The notes: a model not told the origin generated them from the letters alone. Shown: positions 51,216 to 62,461, counted from the stretch's first letter. The stretch: 64,000 bases of DNA from CAWIOX01 sp963837775 (GCA_963837775.1 CAWIOX010000018.1:1-64000), one strand, 5' to 3'. Numbers and translations: made by a program.

Positions 51216-52615
51216 ATGACGTTAAGCAACGACACCAGCCAAGTCAAGAATTCTGGAGCAGTTTTGGAACCAAGCAAACAATCCGACTGGGTCAAGCGCA
51301 GCCTGCAGAGCGTCTGGCACCCTTGCACCCAGATGCAGCACCATGCCGGAGAGACCCGGTGCCGCTGATACCGGTCAGCCACGGCCGCGGCGCGTGGCTG
51401 TATGACGCCGACGGCAAGCGCTACCTCGATGCGATCAGCTCGTGGTGGGTCAACCTGTTCGGCCATGCGAATCCGCGCATCAATGCGGCGCTGAAGGACC
51501 AGCTCGACAAGCTGGAACACGCGATGCTGGCCGGCTTCACGCACGAACCGGTGATCGAACTGTCGGAGCGGCTGTCAGCCCTGACCGGCGGCGTGCTCGG
51601 CCATTGCTTTTACGCGTCGGACGGCGCCTCGGCGGTCGAGATCGCGCTGAAGATGAGTTTCCATGCATGGCGCAACAGCGGCCTTGCCGACAAGCAGGAA
51701 TTCGTCTGCCTGAAGGGCAGTTACCACGGCGAAACCATCGGTGCGCTGGCGGTGACCGATGTCGCGCTGTTCCGCGACGCGTACGGCCCGCTGCTGCGGC
51801 AGGCGCATGTGGTGGCGTCGCCCGATGCGCGGCTGGCGCAGGACGGCGAATCGGCGGCCGACGTCGCGCGCCGTGCCGCGCAAGAACTGGAAACGCTGTT
51901 GCAGCAACGCGCCGACAAGATTGCCGCCGTCATCGTCGAGCCGCTGGTGCAATGCGCAACCGGCATGGCGATGCACGATCCGGTCTATCTGCAACAAGTG
52001 CGCGCGCTGTGCGACCGCTATCAGGTGCACATGATCGCCGACGAGATCGCGGTCGGCTGCGGCCGCAGCGGCACCTTCTTCGCCTGCGAGCAAGCGGCGA
52101 TCTGGCCCGACTTCATGTGCCTGTCGAAAGGCATCAGCGGCGGTTACCTGCCGCTGTCGCTGGTGATGACGCGCGATGCGGTGTATCAGGCGTTCTATCA
52201 CAGCGATGTCGCGCGCGGCTTCCTGCATTCGCATTCGTACACCGGCAATCCGCTGGCCTGCCGTGCGGCGCTGGCGACGCTGGATATCTTCGAGCAGGAC
52301 GATGTGCTGAACCAGAACCGCTTGCGCGCCGAGCGCCTGACCGACGGCGCTGGCGCCGCTGGCTACGCATGAGCAAGGTGCGCAATTTCCGCCAGCGCGG
52401 GATGATCTGGGCCTTCGATGCGGTGGTCGACGATCCGGCGGCGGCGGCCACTTTCTCGCGCCGCTTCTTCAGCGCGGCGCTGGACAATGAGTTGCTGCTG
52501 CGCCCGATCGGCACGCACCGTCTACATGATGCCGCCCTACATCCTGAGCGACGACGAGATCGACACGCTGGCCGAGCGCACCCGGACCGTGTTCGAACAG
52601 GTGCTGCAGAAATGA
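51216..52615 (+). CDS. bioA: Adenosylmethionine-8-amino-7-oxononanoate aminotransferase, frameshifted
   Basis: About 455 residues, PLP fold-type I, making 7,8-diaminopelargonate from KAPA with SAM as donor. LQSVWHPCTQMQHH, DAISSWWVNLFGHANPRIN, KGSYHGETIGALAVTDV, ADEIAVGCGRSGTFFACEQ and LSKGISGGYLPLSLVMT (Schiff-base Lys) follow in order. Shifts: -1 near 51358, +1 near 52345, +1 near 52376 and +1 near 52510 (expected RPIGTTVYMMPPYIL). The end overlaps bioD (ATGA type). ATG 51216 (MTLSNDTSQVKNS) is chosen because the upstream 40 bases are repeat element E. Confidence 0.9.
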
Positions 52616-53362
52616 GTAAAGACCTGAGTAACTTCGCCTGTTTCGTCACCGGCACCGATACCGAGGTCGGCAAGACGCTGATCTCAAGCGCGATCCTGCA
52701 TGCGCTGGGCCAGCTCGGCGTGCGCGCGGCCGGCATGAAGCCGGTCGCGGCCGGCGCCGACCTGATGTGACGGGGTCTGGCACAACGAGGATGCCGATGC
52801 GCTGGCGGCCGCCGCCAGTGTCGCGCTGCCGCCGCAACTGGCGACGCCGTACCTGTTGCGCACTCCGGCCGCGCCGCATATCGCGGCCGCGCTGGACGGC
52901 GTGGCGATCGATCCGGCCCATATCCTGGCCTGTTTTAACGAGATCACGCAACTGGCGGATGCGGTGGTGGTCGAAGGCGTGGGCGGCTTCCGGGTGCCGC
53001 TGACCGACGATTTCGATACCGCCGATCTGGCGCAGCAACTGGCGCTGCCGGTGATCCTGGTGGTCGGCCTGCGGCTCGGCTGCATCAGCGCCGCGCTGCT
53101 GACGGCGGAGGCGATTGCGGCCCGCGGTCTGACGCTGGCCGGCTGGGTCGCCAACGGAATTGATCCCGGGATGGCCTATGCGGAGGATAATGTCGCTGCC
53201 TTGTCGGCCCGCCTGTGGTCGCAACATGGCGCACCGCTGCTGGGCTGCGTGCCGCGTTTAGCGGTACCATCTGCGGCTGCGGCGGCGAGCTACCTGGATT
53301 TGTCGGGTCTGCCCGGCTGGCCGGCTTTGGACTTACATTCCGGCTCCAACATATCATCTTGA
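52612..53362 (+). CDS. bioD: Dethiobiotin synthetase, frameshifted
   Basis: About 249 residues, closing the ureido ring of dethiobiotin with ATP and CO2. The P-loop is GTDTEVGKT (about 12-20), then GMKPVAAGA; ADAVVVEGVGGFRVPL and VVGLRLGCISAALLTAEAI follow. One extra T near 52768 (ATGTGAC for ATGGAC) makes a premature TGA. The ATG overlaps the bioA stop. bioB begins 19 bases after its TGA. Confidence 0.9.
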
Positions 53363-53380
53363 AGTAAAGGATTATCAATC

Positions 53381-54409
53381 ATGACACAAGCTGTTTCGTT
53401 TCATTCCGCGACCAGAATCGCGATTCCGGACGCATCCGCTACCTGGCCAGTCGATGAAGTGCTGGCATTGTTCGAATTGCCGTTCAACGACCTGATGTTT
53501 CAGGCGCAACAGGTGCACCGCGCGCATTTCCCGGAAGGTGATGTCGAACTGGCAACCTTGTTGTCGATCAAGACCGGCGGCTGCGAAGAAGATTGCGGTT
53601 ATTGCCCGCAAGCAGCACGCTACGACACCGGCGTCGAAGCCAAGAAAATCCTCGAACTGGACCAGGTGCTGGACGCGGCGCGCGAAGCCAAGGCCAGCGG
53701 CGCGACCCGTTTCTGCATGGGCGCCGCCTGGCGCTCGCCGAAAGAGCGCGACATGGACAAGGTCGAAGCGATGGTGCGCGGCGTCAAGGAACTCGGTCTG
53801 GAAACCTGCGCCACGCTGGGCATGCTGGAAGAAGGCCAGGCCGACCGCCTGAAGGAAGCCGGACTCGATTATTACAACCACAACCTCGATACCGCGCCCG
53901 AGTTCTACGACAACGTGATCTCGACCCGCGAATACCAGGACCGTCTGGATACGCTGGGCCGGGTGCGCAATGCGGGGCTGAAAGTGTGCTGCGGCGGCAT
54001 CGTCGGCATGGGCGAATCGCGCCAGCAGCGCGCCGGCCTGATTGCGCAACTGGCGAACCTGAATCCGTATCCGGAATCGGTGCCGGTCAATCATCTGGTG
54101 CAGGTCGAAGGCACGCCGTTGCACGGCCTCGATCCGCTCGACCCGCTCGAATTCGTGCGCACCATCGCAGTCGCCCGCATCACGATGCCGAAAGCGCGCG
54201 TGCGGCTGTCGGCCGGACGCCGCCAGATGGGCGAAGCGGTGCAGGCGATGTGCTTTCTGGCCGGCGCCAACTCGATTTTTTACGGCGACAAACTGCTCAC
54301 CACCGGCAATCCGGAAGCAGAGGATGACCGCGCACTGCTGGCGAAACTCGGCCTGCGCACCCATGCCTCGACCCTGACCGAAGCGCAAAAAGAGCGCTGC
54401 GGCGGGTAA
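53381..54409 (+). CDS. bioB: Biotin synthase
   Basis: 342 residues, radical SAM enzyme inserting sulfur into dethiobiotin. The CxxxCxxC cluster is C68, C72 and C75 in TGGCEEDCGYCPQAARYDTGV; later CCGGIVGMGES, NHLVQVEGTPL and the [2Fe-2S] Arg region RVRLSAGRR are conserved. The frame is intact. Shine-Dalgarno AAAGGA lies 11 bases upstream of the ATG. bioF is absent from this bioA-D-B set. Confidence 0.94.
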   Translation: MTQAVSFHSATRIAIPDASATWPVDEVLALFELPFNDLMFQAQQVHRAHFPEGDVELATLLSIKTGGCEEDCGYCPQAARYDTGVEAKKILELDQVLDAAREAKASGATRFCMGAAWRSPKERDMDKVEAMVRGVKELGLETCATLGMLEEGQADRLKEAGLDYYNHNLDTAPEFYDNVISTREYQDRLDTLGRVRNAGLKVCCGGIVGMGESRQQRAGLIAQLANLNPYPESVPVNHLVQVEGTPLHGLDPLDPLEFVRTIAVARITMPKARVRLSAGRRQMGEAVQAMCFLAGANSIFYGDKLLTTGNPEAEDDRALLAKLGLRTHASTLTEAQKERCGG

Positions 54410-54435
54410 CACACGCATTCGGCCCTGCCTGAGAA

Positions 54436-54463
54436 GCGTTCCCCGCCGGCAGCGGGGGAACGC
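54436..54463. terminator. Strong GC hairpin after bioB (weak terminator candidate)
   Basis: GCGTTCCCC and GGGGGAACGC are near-perfect arms around a short loop, 27 bases after the bioB stop. No T-run follows, so it is not a classical rho-independent terminator; it may attenuate or stabilise mRNA before liuD. Confidence 0.4.
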
Positions 54464-54522
54464 AGGCGCAGCGCAAGGCTGAATAATGACCATCAATCGG
54501 CCTCACACCAGAAAGAATCCAC

Positions 54523-56556
<2,034 letters not shown>

Positions 56557-56567
56557 GGCCGATAGCG

Positions 56568-57500
56568 ATGCGCATCCTGTTCTACAGCCCCGACAACCGG
56601 CCGCAACCGTGGCTGGACGATCTGGCGCAGGCGTTGCCGGAGGCGCAGCTCAGCGTCTGGCGCGAGGGTGAGGAATGCGGCCCGGCCGACTACATCGTCG
56701 CGTGGAAACCGCCGGCCGCGCTGCTGGCCGGCCATCCCAGGCTGAAGGCGCTGTTCAACCTCGGCGCCGGGGTCGATGCGATCCTGCAGCTGGGCGATGC
56801 GCTGCCGTCCGACGTGCCCATCGTGCGGCTGGACGATGCCGGCATGGCGGTGCAGATGGCGGAATACGTCAGTCATGCGGTGCTGCGCCATTTCCGCCGC
56901 TTCGATGACTACGAGGCGCAAGGCCGGGCCGGCATCTGGCAGCCTTTGGCGCCGTACCGCAAGCAGGATTTCCCGGTCGGGATACTCGGGCTGGGCGTGC
57001 TGGGATCGCGCATCGCCGCCAGCCTGGCGCAGTTCGAATTTCCGCTGCTGGGCTGGAGCCGCAGCCCGAAAGACTTGCCTGGGATTAATTGTTTTTCCGG
57101 CAGCGACGGGCTCGATGCGTTCCTGCGCGGCACCAGGGTGCTGGTCTGCGTGCTGCCGCTGACCGCGGACACCGTTGGCCTGCTGGGGCGCGACAATCTG
57201 GCCAAGCTGCAGCCGGGCGCCTACCTGATCAATGTCGCGCGCGGCGCCCATGTGGCCGAGCCGGATTTGCTGGCCGCGATCCGGTCGGGCCGCATGGCCG
57301 GCGCCACGCTCGACGTGTGCCGCACCGAGCCGCTGCCGCCGCAGCATCCGTTCTGGCAGGAGCCGCGCATCACGCTCACGCCGCACATCGCCGCGCTGAC
57401 GCTGCGCACCGAAAGCATCCGCCAGATCGCCGGCAAGATCCGCGCGCTGGAACGGGGCGAAGCGATTGCCGGGATCGTCGATCGAAGCAAGGGGTATTAG
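56568..57500 (+). CDS. ghrA: Glyoxylate/hydroxypyruvate reductase A
   Basis: 310 residues, D-2-hydroxyacid dehydrogenase family. WKPPAALLAGHPRLKALFNLGAGVD opens (quoted in part: LKALFNLGAGVD); VGILGLGVLGSRIAASLAQFEF is the NAD(P) site; NVARGAHVAEPDLLAAI and the His in TLTPHIAALT complete the catalytic set. It reduces glyoxylate or hydroxypyruvate. It starts 12 bases after liuD and ends 23 bases before liuE, so it is in the operon; the link to leucine breakdown may be through the glyoxylate shunt. Confidence 0.88.
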   Translation: MRILFYSPDNRPQPWLDDLAQALPEAQLSVWREGEECGPADYIVAWKPPAALLAGHPRLKALFNLGAGVDAILQLGDALPSDVPIVRLDDAGMAVQMAEYVSHAVLRHFRRFDDYEAQGRAGIWQPLAPYRKQDFPVGILGLGVLGSRIAASLAQFEFPLLGWSRSPKDLPGINCFSGSDGLDAFLRGTRVLVCVLPLTADTVGLLGRDNLAKLQPGAYLINVARGAHVAEPDLLAAIRSGRMAGATLDVCRTEPLPPQHPFWQEPRITLTPHIAALTLRTESIRQIAGKIRALERGEAIAGIVDRSKGY

Positions 57501-57522
57501 AGTTAACTTAAAGGGTATTGCC

Positions 57523-58443
57523 ATGAATCCATCCAGCAGCTTGCCGCAGCAGGTCAAGATCGTCGAAGTCGGCCCGCGCGACGGCCTGCAGAACGAGAAG
57601 GAAACCATCCCGGCCGCGGTCAAGATCGAACTGGTCGACCGCCTGACGCAAGCCGGCTTCGTCAACATCGAGGCGGCGTCCTTCGTGTCGCCCAAATGGG
57701 TGCCGCAGATGGCGACCTCAGACGAGGTGATGGCCGGCATCACGCGCAAGCCGGGCGTCGTGTATTCGGTGCTGACGCCGAACATGCAGGGTTTCGCGGC
57801 GGCGCTGGCGGCCAGGGCCGATGAAGTGGTGATCTTCGGCTCGGCCTCGGAAGCCTTTTCGCAAAAGAACATCAATTGCTCGATCGCCGAATCGATAGAG
57901 CGTTTCCGCGACGTCGCGCAGGCGGCCAAGCAGCACGGGCTGCGCCTGCGCGGCAGCATCAGCTGCGCGTTCGGCTGCCCGTATCAGGGCGAAGTGCCGG
58001 CCGATGCGGTGGCCGACGTGGTGCGCCGGATGCGCGACCTCGGTTGCGACGAGATCGACATCGCCGACACCATCGGCGTCGCCACCCCGCTGAAAGTGCA
58101 CGCGATCATGCAGCGCGCCGCGCAGGAATTCCCGTTGGCGCAGCTGTCGGGCCATTTCCACGACACTTACGGCCAGGGCATCGCGAACATCTACGCCAGC
58201 CTCGAAGTCGGGGTGTCGATCTTCCATTCGTCGGTGGCCGGTCTGGGCGGCTGCCCGTATGCGAAAGGCGCGACCGGCAACGTCGCCACCGAAGACGTGC
58301 TGTTCCTGCTGCAAGGTCTGGGCATCGCGACCGGCATCGACCTCGATGCGGTGGTCGACGCCGGCCAGTTCATCTCGCAGCACCTGGGCCGCAAGGCGGT
58401 CAGCCGCGCCGGCAATGCGCTGGCCGCCAAACGGGCCGGCTGA
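57523..58443 (+). CDS. liuE: Hydroxymethylglutaryl-CoA lyase
   Basis: 306 residues, cleaving HMG-CoA to acetoacetate and acetyl-CoA. VKIVEVGPRDGLQNEKETIP carries the DxxR/Q substrate site; VNIEAASFVSPKWVPQMA follows; the catalytic Cys (about residue 244) is in VAGLGGCPYAKGATGNVATED. ATG 57523 has AAAGGG at the right spacing. The frame is intact. A strong terminator follows, so this ends the leucine unit. Confidence 0.95.
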   Translation: MNPSSSLPQQVKIVEVGPRDGLQNEKETIPAAVKIELVDRLTQAGFVNIEAASFVSPKWVPQMATSDEVMAGITRKPGVVYSVLTPNMQGFAAALAARADEVVIFGSASEAFSQKNINCSIAESIERFRDVAQAAKQHGLRLRGSISCAFGCPYQGEVPADAVADVVRRMRDLGCDEIDIADTIGVATPLKVHAIMQRAAQEFPLAQLSGHFHDTYGQGIANIYASLEVGVSIFHSSVAGLGGCPYAKGATGNVATEDVLFLLQGLGIATGIDLDAVVDAGQFISQHLGRKAVSRAGNALAAKRAG

Positions 58444-58475
58444 ACACGGGTTTGCGAGTCGCCGCAAGCGCAAGG

Positions 58476-58512
58476 AAAAACCCCCGCCAGCTGCACCGGC
58501 GGGGGTTTTTTC
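58476..58512. terminator. Bidirectional rho-independent terminator after liuE
   Basis: AAAAACCCCCGCC and GGCGGGGGTTTTTT are perfect arms around an 8-base loop with a T-run on one strand and an A-run on the other. It starts 33 bases after the liuE stop. Confidence 0.93.
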
Positions 58513-58536
58513 TTGTACGGACGGCTTTTGGCGCGG

Positions 58537-58611
58537 AAAATATACTGGATGGTGTATTTTTTATCATCCAATGAAACCGTGCGGCAATGGCACATTTTTA
58601 TTGCATACCCC
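58537..58611 (+). repeat. Structured repeat element, copy D
   Basis: AAAATATACT, five bases, GGTGTATTTTTTAT, CCAATGAAACCGTGCGGCAA, GGCACATTTTTATTGC, ATACCCC. GCAAT and ATTGC can pair, GGTGTAT pairs with ATACCCC with one mismatch. It lies 25 bases after the liuE terminator, so it cannot be a 3' UTR part of that transcript. About 120 bases later a small gene starts. Confidence 0.68.
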
Positions 58612-58732
58612 TGCTTTTATTGAAATACATGGGGTTCTTTCAGGGTTTTTTCGGGCCGATCAGGCGTTTTAATCAGCGCCGCCGCCGCACCTGCGTAGAA
58701 TGGGCCGCTTCAACTTAAAGAGGAATGCAATC

Positions 58733-59011
58733 ATGAAAAAATCCGGCCTGGAAAAACAGAAAGCCATGAAACTGACCGGCAAGATGAAGCAAGCCGGCAG
58801 CAGCGCGCCATTTGGCCAGGATGCCGCGGCGCCGCTGGACCGGCGCGACCAGCGCAAGCAGGATCAGGCGCTCGGCCTGGTGCCGTTCGCGGTCAAGCTG
58901 CACGGCGATCTGGTGGCGCAGCTGCAGGCGGCGGCGCAGGCGCGCGCGGTCGGGATGAACGAACTGGTGGCGGAACTGCTGAGCAAGGCGCTGGCCGGGC
59001 AGCCGACATGA
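58733..59011 (+). CDS. Small basic protein with ribbon-helix-helix-like C-terminus
   Basis: 92 residues, unknown. A Lys-rich N-terminus (MKKSGLEKQKAMKLTGKMKQ) leads to a C-terminal part VKLHGDLVAQLQAAAQARAV then MNELVAELLSKAL, whose strand-helix-helix pattern resembles an Arc/MetJ-type ribbon-helix-helix DNA-binding protein. Shine-Dalgarno AAAGAGG is 8 bases upstream. No toxin gene is adjacent. A regulator or an orphan antitoxin is possible; neither is shown. Confidence 0.65.
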   Translation: MKKSGLEKQKAMKLTGKMKQAGSSAPFGQDAAAPLDRRDQRKQDQALGLVPFAVKLHGDLVAQLQAAAQARAVGMNELVAELLSKALAGQPT

Positions 59012-59118
59012 TGCGCGCGAAATAGTTTCCATAAAAAAACTTCCTTGTGATCAGGCGACGAAGGATCTACCATCTGTTTCACAGGTAATTTTTTATCCTG
59101 TTTCAGGAGGCCGCCATC

Positions 59119-59970
59119 ATGGAACATACGCAACGCAGCATCGAGTCGTGGGTCGAGTTCTTCAGCGCAAAAGAAATCCCGGTATTGCGCCAGACCAGCC
59201 GCAGCATGGCCGAGGCGCGCAGCAATATCGACCGCATCAACGGCCGCCAGACCGCCGTCATCGTGCTGCACGATCCGCTGATGACGATGCGGGTGCTGGC
59301 GTATATCAGCACCCACCATGACCAGCGCCGGCAGAAGGAAATCACGACCATCGAGCAGGCGGTGATGATGCAGGGGATCGAGCCTTTTTTCCGCTGCTTC
59401 GAACAACTGGCGGTGGTCGAAGACGAACTCAAGCCGCACCCGCAAGCGCTGCTCGGCTTGCTGTGCGTGATCCGGCGTGCGCAGCGTGCGGCCAAATACG
59501 CGAGCGACTGGGCGATGTGGCGGCACGACCTGGGGATCGAGGAAATCACGCTGGCCGCACTCTTGCACGATCTGGCCGAAATCCTGATCTGGTGTTTCGC
59601 CCCGCAGCAGGCGCAGCAGATCCTGGCCATGCAGACCGCCGATGCCACCCTGCGCAGCACGCTCGCGCAGCAAACCGTGCTCGGCTTTCGTTTCAGCGAC
59701 TTGCAGCTGGCGCTGTGCAGCGCGTGGCAATTGCCGGAACTGCATTCGACGCTGCTGGATCCGGCGCAGGCCGAACAGCCGCGGGTCAGAAACGTGCAGC
59801 TGGCGGTGGATCTGGCCCGGCACTCGGCCAAGGGCTGGGACAACGCCGCGCTGCCGGACGATTACAGCGCGATCGAGGCCTTGCTGCACATCGACCGTGA
59901 CACCCTGCTGGCCCGGCTCGGATTGAAAAACCCCGATGCAGCGCAAGCCCTTGTGCCTGTTGAAAAATAG
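59119..59970 (+). CDS. HDOD-domain protein
   Basis: 283 residues. HDOD region about 20-220: SWVEFFSAKEIPVLRQTSRSMAE, DPLMTMRVLAYIS, and the HD-like LAALLHDLAEILIWCF; the metal-site residues are degenerate as usual in HDOD. Such proteins act in signalling (chemotaxis, c-di-GMP circuits) without hydrolysis. A strong Shine-Dalgarno (CAGGAGG) precedes. It ends three bases before the YbaK-like start. Confidence 0.82.
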   Translation: MEHTQRSIESWVEFFSAKEIPVLRQTSRSMAEARSNIDRINGRQTAVIVLHDPLMTMRVLAYISTHHDQRRQKEITTIEQAVMMQGIEPFFRCFEQLAVVEDELKPHPQALLGLLCVIRRAQRAAKYASDWAMWRHDLGIEEITLAALLHDLAEILIWCFAPQQAQQILAMQTADATLRSTLAQQTVLGFRFSDLQLALCSAWQLPELHSTLLDPAQAEQPRVRNVQLAVDLARHSAKGWDNAALPDDYSAIEALLHIDRDTLLARLGLKNPDAAQALVPVEK

Positions 59971-59972
59971 AT

Positions 59973-60503
59973 ATGTCTGAACTGAATATGCAAAATATGA
60001 AACTGCCCGACAGCGCGCAACGCGTGGCCGATCTGCTGGCCGCGATCGGCCATGAGCAAGCGGTGGTGATGCTGCCGGAAACCGGCAAGACCTCGGCGGC
60101 AGCGGCCGCCGGCCTGGGCTGCGCTGTCGCCGCCATCGCCAAGTCGATCGTGTTCCGCCGGCTGGCCGACGATGCCCCGGTGATGGTGGTGGCCAGCGGC
60201 GCGAACCGGGTCGATGAACACAAGGTCGCGGCGATCGTCGGCCCGCTGGGCCGCGCCGATGCGAAGTTCGTCAAACAGCGCATCGGCTACTCGATCGGCG
60301 GCGTGTGCCCGATCGGGCATGTCGGCAAAACGGTGATGCTGATCGATGCCGATCTGCTCAAGCTGCCCAGCCTGTGGGCGGCGGCAGGCCATCCGCATGC
60401 GGTGTTCAACTTGACGCCGGCGCAGTTGCTGGCGATGACCGGGGCGCCGGTGGCCGATGTGGCGCAGGTGGCTGCGGCCATCGATGCCGGCAGCGCGCAC
60501 TAG
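59973..60503 (+). CDS. YbaK/EbsC-family aminoacyl-tRNA editing protein
   Basis: 176 residues. AAAAGLGCAVAAIAKSIVFR, VASGANRVDEHKVAAIVG (with the conserved Lys) and YSIGGVCPIGH (the GxxP motif) place it in the Cys-tRNA-Pro/prolyl editing superfamily. It should deacylate mischarged tRNA. It follows the HDOD gene directly but the two functions are unrelated on present knowledge. Convergent with gntP, 35 bases away. Confidence 0.87.
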   Translation: MSELNMQNMKLPDSAQRVADLLAAIGHEQAVVMLPETGKTSAAAAAGLGCAVAAIAKSIVFRRLADDAPVMVVASGANRVDEHKVAAIVGPLGRADAKFVKQRIGYSIGGVCPIGHVGKTVMLIDADLLKLPSLWAAAGHPHAVFNLTPAQLLAMTGAPVADVAQVAAAIDAGSAH

Positions 60504-60538
60504 CGCGTCCTTGTCGCCCCGGCCGTTCCGGCGGCCGG

Positions 60539-61888
60539 TCAGATGACGGTCGACAAGCCCAGCGTCAGCAGCAAGGCGACCACTGAAATAATGGTTTCGC
60601 ATACGGTCCAGGTCTTGAAAGTCTCCGGCACCGTCATGTTGAAATATTCCTTGACCAGCCAAAAGCCGGCGTCATTCACATGCGACAGGATCAGCGAACC
60701 GGCGCCTGTGGCCAGCACCATCAACTCCGGCCGCGCACCGCCGGCAACCAAGACCAGCGGTGCGACGATGCCGCAGGCAGTCGTCATCGCCACCGTGGCC
60801 GAACCGGTGGCGACGCGAATCAGCGCCGCGACAAACCAGCCCAGCAGCAACGGCGACAGATTGGCGCTGGTGGCGACATCGATGATCGCCTTGGAGACGC
60901 CGCCATCCATCAGGATCCGGCCAAAACCGGCGCCGGCACCGACGATCAGCGTGATCCCGGCGATCGGCGCCAGGCAGTCGCTGGTAAATTTCAGGATGGC
61001 TTGACGATCGAAGCCGCGTGCCTTGCCGAAGGTATAAAAACTCACCAGCGTCGCGATCAGCAACGCGATCACCGAATTGCCCATCAAACGCAGCAAATCG
61101 TTGGGGAAGGTTTTCGCCGCAAAGAACAGGTCGGCCCAGCTACCGATCAGCATCAGCGCCACCGGCAGCAGGATGGTGGCGATGGTGATGCCAAAACCCG
61201 GCAACTCGCGATGGATGTCTGCTTCGACAAACTGCGCGATCAGCGGATTGTCGGGATTCGGCACCACAAAGCGGCTGATCAGCCTGGCAAACAAGGGGCC
61301 GGCAATAATCGCAGTCGGGATGCCGACGATCAGTGCGTACATGATGGTGCGGCCGATGTCGGCGTTGTAGGCGGTCACCGCGAACAGCGCTGCCGGATGC
61401 GGCGGGATCAGGCCATGCACCACCGACAGCCCGGCCACCATCGGGATACCGACCATGATCATCGAGGTGCCGGTGCGCTTGGCGACGTTGAATGCGATTG
61501 GAATGAGCAACACGAAACCGACTTCAAAAAACACCGGCAAGCCGACGATCAGCGCCACCGCCATCATCGCCCAATGCACTTTCTTTTCGCCGAAAGTGGC
61601 AATCAGCGTCTTGGCAATCCGTTCGGCACCACCTGATTCAGCCATCATCTTGCCGAACATGGTGCCGAGTCCGATCACCAGCGCAATATGCCCCAGTGCG
61701 CCGCCCACCCCGGTTTCATAGGCTTTGACGATGCTGCCCATCGGCATCCCAACCGCCAGCCCCAGCAATACCGATACCACGATCAGCACGATGAACGGGT
61801 TCATCTTGTACTTGGCGATCAGCACCACCAGTGCGATCACCGCGATCAGCGCATACAGCAACAGCATATTTCCGTGAATCATCTCCAT
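60539..61888 (-). CDS. gntP: Gluconate permease (GntP family)
   Basis: 449 residues, about 12 to 14 hydrophobic segments. HGNMLLLYALIAVIALVVLIAKYK opens (quoted in part: LLYALIAVIALVVLIA); GLGTMFGKMMAESGGAERIA, HGLIPPHPAALFAV and GSATVAMTTACGIVAPL are GntP hallmarks. It imports D-gluconate by proton symport. It lies 25 bases downstream of gntK in a minus-strand unit whose operator is at 62517. Confidence 0.93.
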   Translation of the reverse strand: MEMIHGNMLLLYALIAVIALVVLIAKYKMNPFIVLIVVSVLLGLAVGMPMGSIVKAYETGVGGALGHIALVIGLGTMFGKMMAESGGAERIAKTLIATFGEKKVHWAMMAVALIVGLPVFFEVGFVLLIPIAFNVAKRTGTSMIMVGIPMVAGLSVVHGLIPPHPAALFAVTAYNADIGRTIMYALIVGIPTAIIAGPLFARLISRFVVPNPDNPLIAQFVEADIHRELPGFGITIATILLPVALMLIGSWADLFFAAKTFPNDLLRLMGNSVIALLIATLVSFYTFGKARGFDRQAILKFTSDCLAPIAGITLIVGAGAGFGRILMDGGVSKAIIDVATSANLSPLLLGWFVAALIRVATGSATVAMTTACGIVAPLVLVAGGARPELMVLATGAGSLILSHVNDAGFWLVKEYFNMTVPETFKTWTVCETIISVVALLLTLGLSTVI

Positions 61889-61912
61889 TAACGTCTCCTG
61901 TTTTGATTTTTA

Positions 61913-62461
61913 CTATTTTTGAATGGCGTGCAGCGCAGAACTGCGCTGCACGATGTCTTCCAGCAGCTGCTCGGGCGGGTTGCAGATATCCAGCCGGATG
62001 CCGTTTTCATCTGCTGCCAGCGGTTCCAGGTCGCGCAGCTGGCTGTCGAGCAGGGCTGGCGGCATGAAATGATTGCTGCGCGCCTGCATGCGGGCCGCGA
62101 TCAGGTCACGCGCGCCGTCGAGGTGCACGAACACCAGCGCCGGGTCGCCCTGGCGCAACAGGTCGCGATAACGCCGTTTCAGCGCCGAACAGGACAGCAC
62201 CAGGCCGACGCCCTGTTGCTGCGCGGCGCGGATGCGCGACTGCAGGATCAGCAGCCAGTCCTGACGGTCGGCATCGTCGAGTGGAATCCCGGCCGCCATC
62301 TTGGCGACGTTGGCGGCCGGGTGGTCGTGGTCGCCTTCCACATAGGCGACGCCCAGACGCTGCGCCAGGCGGCGCCCGATCTCGCTCTTGCCGCAGCCGC
62401 TGACGCCCATCACGACCCAGCGCCGGGGCAGTTCGCCTGCCGTTGTTGTTTGATTGCTCAT
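61913..62461 (-). CDS. gntK: Gluconokinase
   Basis: 182 residues, thermoresistant-type gluconate kinase making 6-phosphogluconate. P-loop MGVSGCGKSEIGR (about 18-30), GVAYVEGDHDHPAANVAKMAAGIPLDDADRQDWL (quoted in part: VEGDHDHPAANVAKM) and CSALKRRYRDLLR are family hallmarks. The first gene of gntK-gntP, under the GntR operator. Confidence 0.93.
   Translation of the reverse strand: MSNQTTTAGELPRRWVVMGVSGCGKSEIGRRLAQRLGVAYVEGDHDHPAANVAKMAAGIPLDDADRQDWLLILQSRIRAAQQQGVGLVLSCSALKRRYRDLLRQGDPALVFVHLDGARDLIAARMQARSNHFMPPALLDSQLRDLEPLAADENGIRLDICNPPEQLLEDIVQRSSALHAIQK

Noticed and set aside
58476..58611. Repeat copy D as part of the liuE terminator
   Set aside because: The terminator at 58476-58512 is complete by itself and copy D begins 25 bases later with a pattern shared by four other sites.
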